Origin: an uncultured Sutterella sp.
GTDB taxonomy: Bacteria; Pseudomonadota; Gammaproteobacteria; Burkholderiales; Burkholderiaceae_F
NCBI GenBank assembly: GCA_900554375.1
Contig: USHK01000051.1
Location: 1-7,489, forward strand
Length of the DNA: 7,489 nucleotides
Direction of reading: 5' to 3'
The notes beneath the pieces were generated by a model. That model saw only the letters and a program-made list of their open reading frames with translations, had not been told where the DNA came from and ran no database searches. Below, one piece after another: positions 6,303 through 7,489 of this stretch (position 1 is its first letter; every line of letters begins with the position of its first letter). The translations under genes were made by a program, and so were the position numbers.

Positions 6303-7441
6303 TTATTGAGCAATATAGAGATACTTGTCTTTGTTTTCCTGCGAATTGCGAACGCATTCGCGATTAGCCCGAAGCGGGAGAAGAGATCCGATGACCTGAC
6401 CGAGTCCGGCAGCCAGGAAGCCGCCGAGCAGCGCCGGGAATTCCTCCCCGAGCCCTGTGAACGAGAGAACAATCCAAACGGCGGAACCCGCGATGATAGA
6501 GAGCCAGCAGCCTAAGGTTGTTGAACGTTTCCAGTATAGGCCGAGAGTCAAAGGCCAGAAGGCGCCGATAACCGGGAACTGATAAGCCATTGCCGCAAGT
6601 TCGTAGATCGGAGTGCCTTCCATGAGGAGCGCGTAAGTCAGAACGCCGATAGCAAACACCACAAGAGAAATACGCATCGCTTTCAGCTCTCTTTGGTCGC
6701 TCAAAGGCATCAGGTTTCTCAAAACGTTTTCTACGAAGGTGGTTGTCGGCGCCAGCATCGTGGCAGAAGCCGTCGACATCACGGCGGACAATACCGCTCC
6801 GAAGAACATAATTCTGAGCCACAAGGGCATGTATTCCTTAATGAAGGTCGGCAGGATTTCCTGAGGAGCATCAGCCATCAGCTTAGAAGCAAGTTCCGGC
6901 GCGCCGACTGTCGCAGCAATGACGATAAACATCGGAACGAAGGCAAACAGCAGATAAAAAGAGCCGCCTAAGATCGGACCGTAGCAGGCGATTTTTTCGC
7001 TTTTCGCAGACATTACGCGCTGGAAAACGTCCTGCTGAGGCAGAGAACCGATCATCATTGTGATGGCGGCTGAAATCCAGAACATCCACGATTTGAAATT
7101 GTTTTCAGGCAGGATTCTGAAAAGGTCATTTTGGACGGCGTATTCGGTCACCTTCCCGGGGCCGCCGGCCATGGATCCGGCGAAATAAGCCACCAGTACC
7201 AAACCGATCACGATAATGATCATCTGGAAAAAGTCGGTCAAAGCCACTGACCACATACCGCCGAAAACTGTGTAAATCAGAACCACAATCGTTCCGACGA
7301 TCATTGCATTGCTGACCGAAACATAACCTTCGGTCAGAAGATGTATAACGAGTCCGAGCGCTGCAACCTGAGCGGCAACCCAGCCGAGATAGGAAAGAAC
7401 GACGAAGATGGAACAGCAGAGCTCAACCGAAACACCATAGC
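6303..7441 (-). CDS. Sodium:solute symporter (SSS family), N-terminus missing (partial)
   Basis: This is an inner-membrane, sodium-coupled uptake protein of the SSS (PanF/PutP-like, LeuT-fold) family. About 378 residues are visible; family members are mostly 450-550, so around 100 N-terminal residues lie beyond the right adapter. The frame runs open from 7439 through LSYLGWVAAQVAALGLV and then the segments beginning at 7304 (MIVGTIVVLIYTVFGGMWSV). Recognisable SSS stretches are YTVFGGMWSVALTDFFQ, GSLPQQDVFQRVMSAKSEK and AVLSAVMSTASATMLAPTTT, the last from the core helix carrying a conserved Ser/Thr cluster where many SSS proteins bind sodium. About eight or nine further hydrophobic segments follow up to a charged tail (RANRECVRNSQENKDKYLYI). 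The ATG at 7304 is internal, not the start. The substrate cannot be assigned. The gene ends 17 nt before glmU on the same strand, so it probably leads that operon. Confidence 0.88.
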
Positions 7442-7489
7442 CTGTCTCTTATACACATCTGACGCTGCCGACGACTCCTTACGTGTAGA
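7442..7489. other. Nextera P5-side sequencing adapter (synthetic)
   Basis: This is not genomic DNA. Bases 7442-7460 (ctgtctcttatacacatct) are the reverse complement of the Tn5 mosaic end, 7461-7474 the read-1 constant part, 7475-7482 (ctccttac) the reverse complement of an i5 index that I recall as S505 (GTAAGGAG), and 7483-7489 (gtgtaga) the start of the P5 complement. The symporter frame should be cut at 7441. Confidence 0.98.

Noticed and set aside
6286..6357. 24-codon N-terminal extension of glmU
   Set aside because: It overlaps the end of the symporter gene and does not fit the family, whose members begin close to the LAAGxGxRM motif, as with the ATG at 6285.
6348..6361. Small inverted repeat GCGAA-TGCG-TTCGC (minus strand) near the end of the symporter gene
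   Set aside because: It is only a 5-bp stem inside coding sequence with no T-run after it; not a terminator, and too small to argue for regulation.
7302..7304. ATG at 7304 as the symporter start
   Set aside because: The frame continues upstream to the adapter with 45 more residues of symporter-like membrane sequence, so this Met is internal and the gene is cut by the end of the insert.

Overview
The window is one sequenced piece of bacterial DNA with Illumina Nextera adapter at both ends. Bases 1-49 and 7442-7489 are synthetic, so genomic sequence runs from 50 to 7441. The genes at each edge (menB on the left, a sodium:solute symporter on the right) are cut by the adapters and not by mutation.

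The gene set points to a menaquinone-using betaproteobacterium, most likely a Sutterellaceae-type gut Burkholderiales (Parasutterella, Sutterella or Turicimonas). The reasons are a Bug/TctC-type periplasmic binding protein, typical of Burkholderiales, next to menB, together with proteobacterial-type GlmU and GlmS and medium GC. This placement is inferred from protein character; no database search was possible.

Layout, left to right. (1) On the minus strand, tctC (537-1508) is followed closely by menB (501 leftward, partial). Divergent from tctC is a TetR-family regulator gene on the plus strand (1579-2223). The 70-bp gap between them holds a GTACC-N4-GGTAC palindrome, a good operator candidate. 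(2) A 153-bp intergenic stretch carries small direct repeats and a plausible promoter, followed by a plus-strand marC-family membrane protein gene (2377-3024). (3) A perfect 13-bp-stem bidirectional terminator (3037-3067) separates marC from the convergent minus-strand group. (4) That group, in order of transcription, is a sodium:solute symporter (7441 to 6303, N-terminus missing), glmU (6285-4930) and glmS (4916-3090), with gaps of 17 and 13 nt, so probably one operon.

GlmS makes glucosamine-6-phosphate from fructose-6-phosphate and glutamine. GlmU acetylates and uridylates glucosamine-1-phosphate to give UDP-GlcNAc for peptidoglycan and LPS. The intermediate mutase GlmM is not in the window. 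MenB makes the naphthoquinone ring of menaquinone. The binding protein presumably captures a small organic acid in the periplasm, but no TctA/TctB membrane partners are present here. I found no CRISPR array, tRNA, rRNA, insertion sequence, phage gene or defence system. Most of the window is ordinary core metabolism; the least explained part is the TetR/tctC/menB locus.
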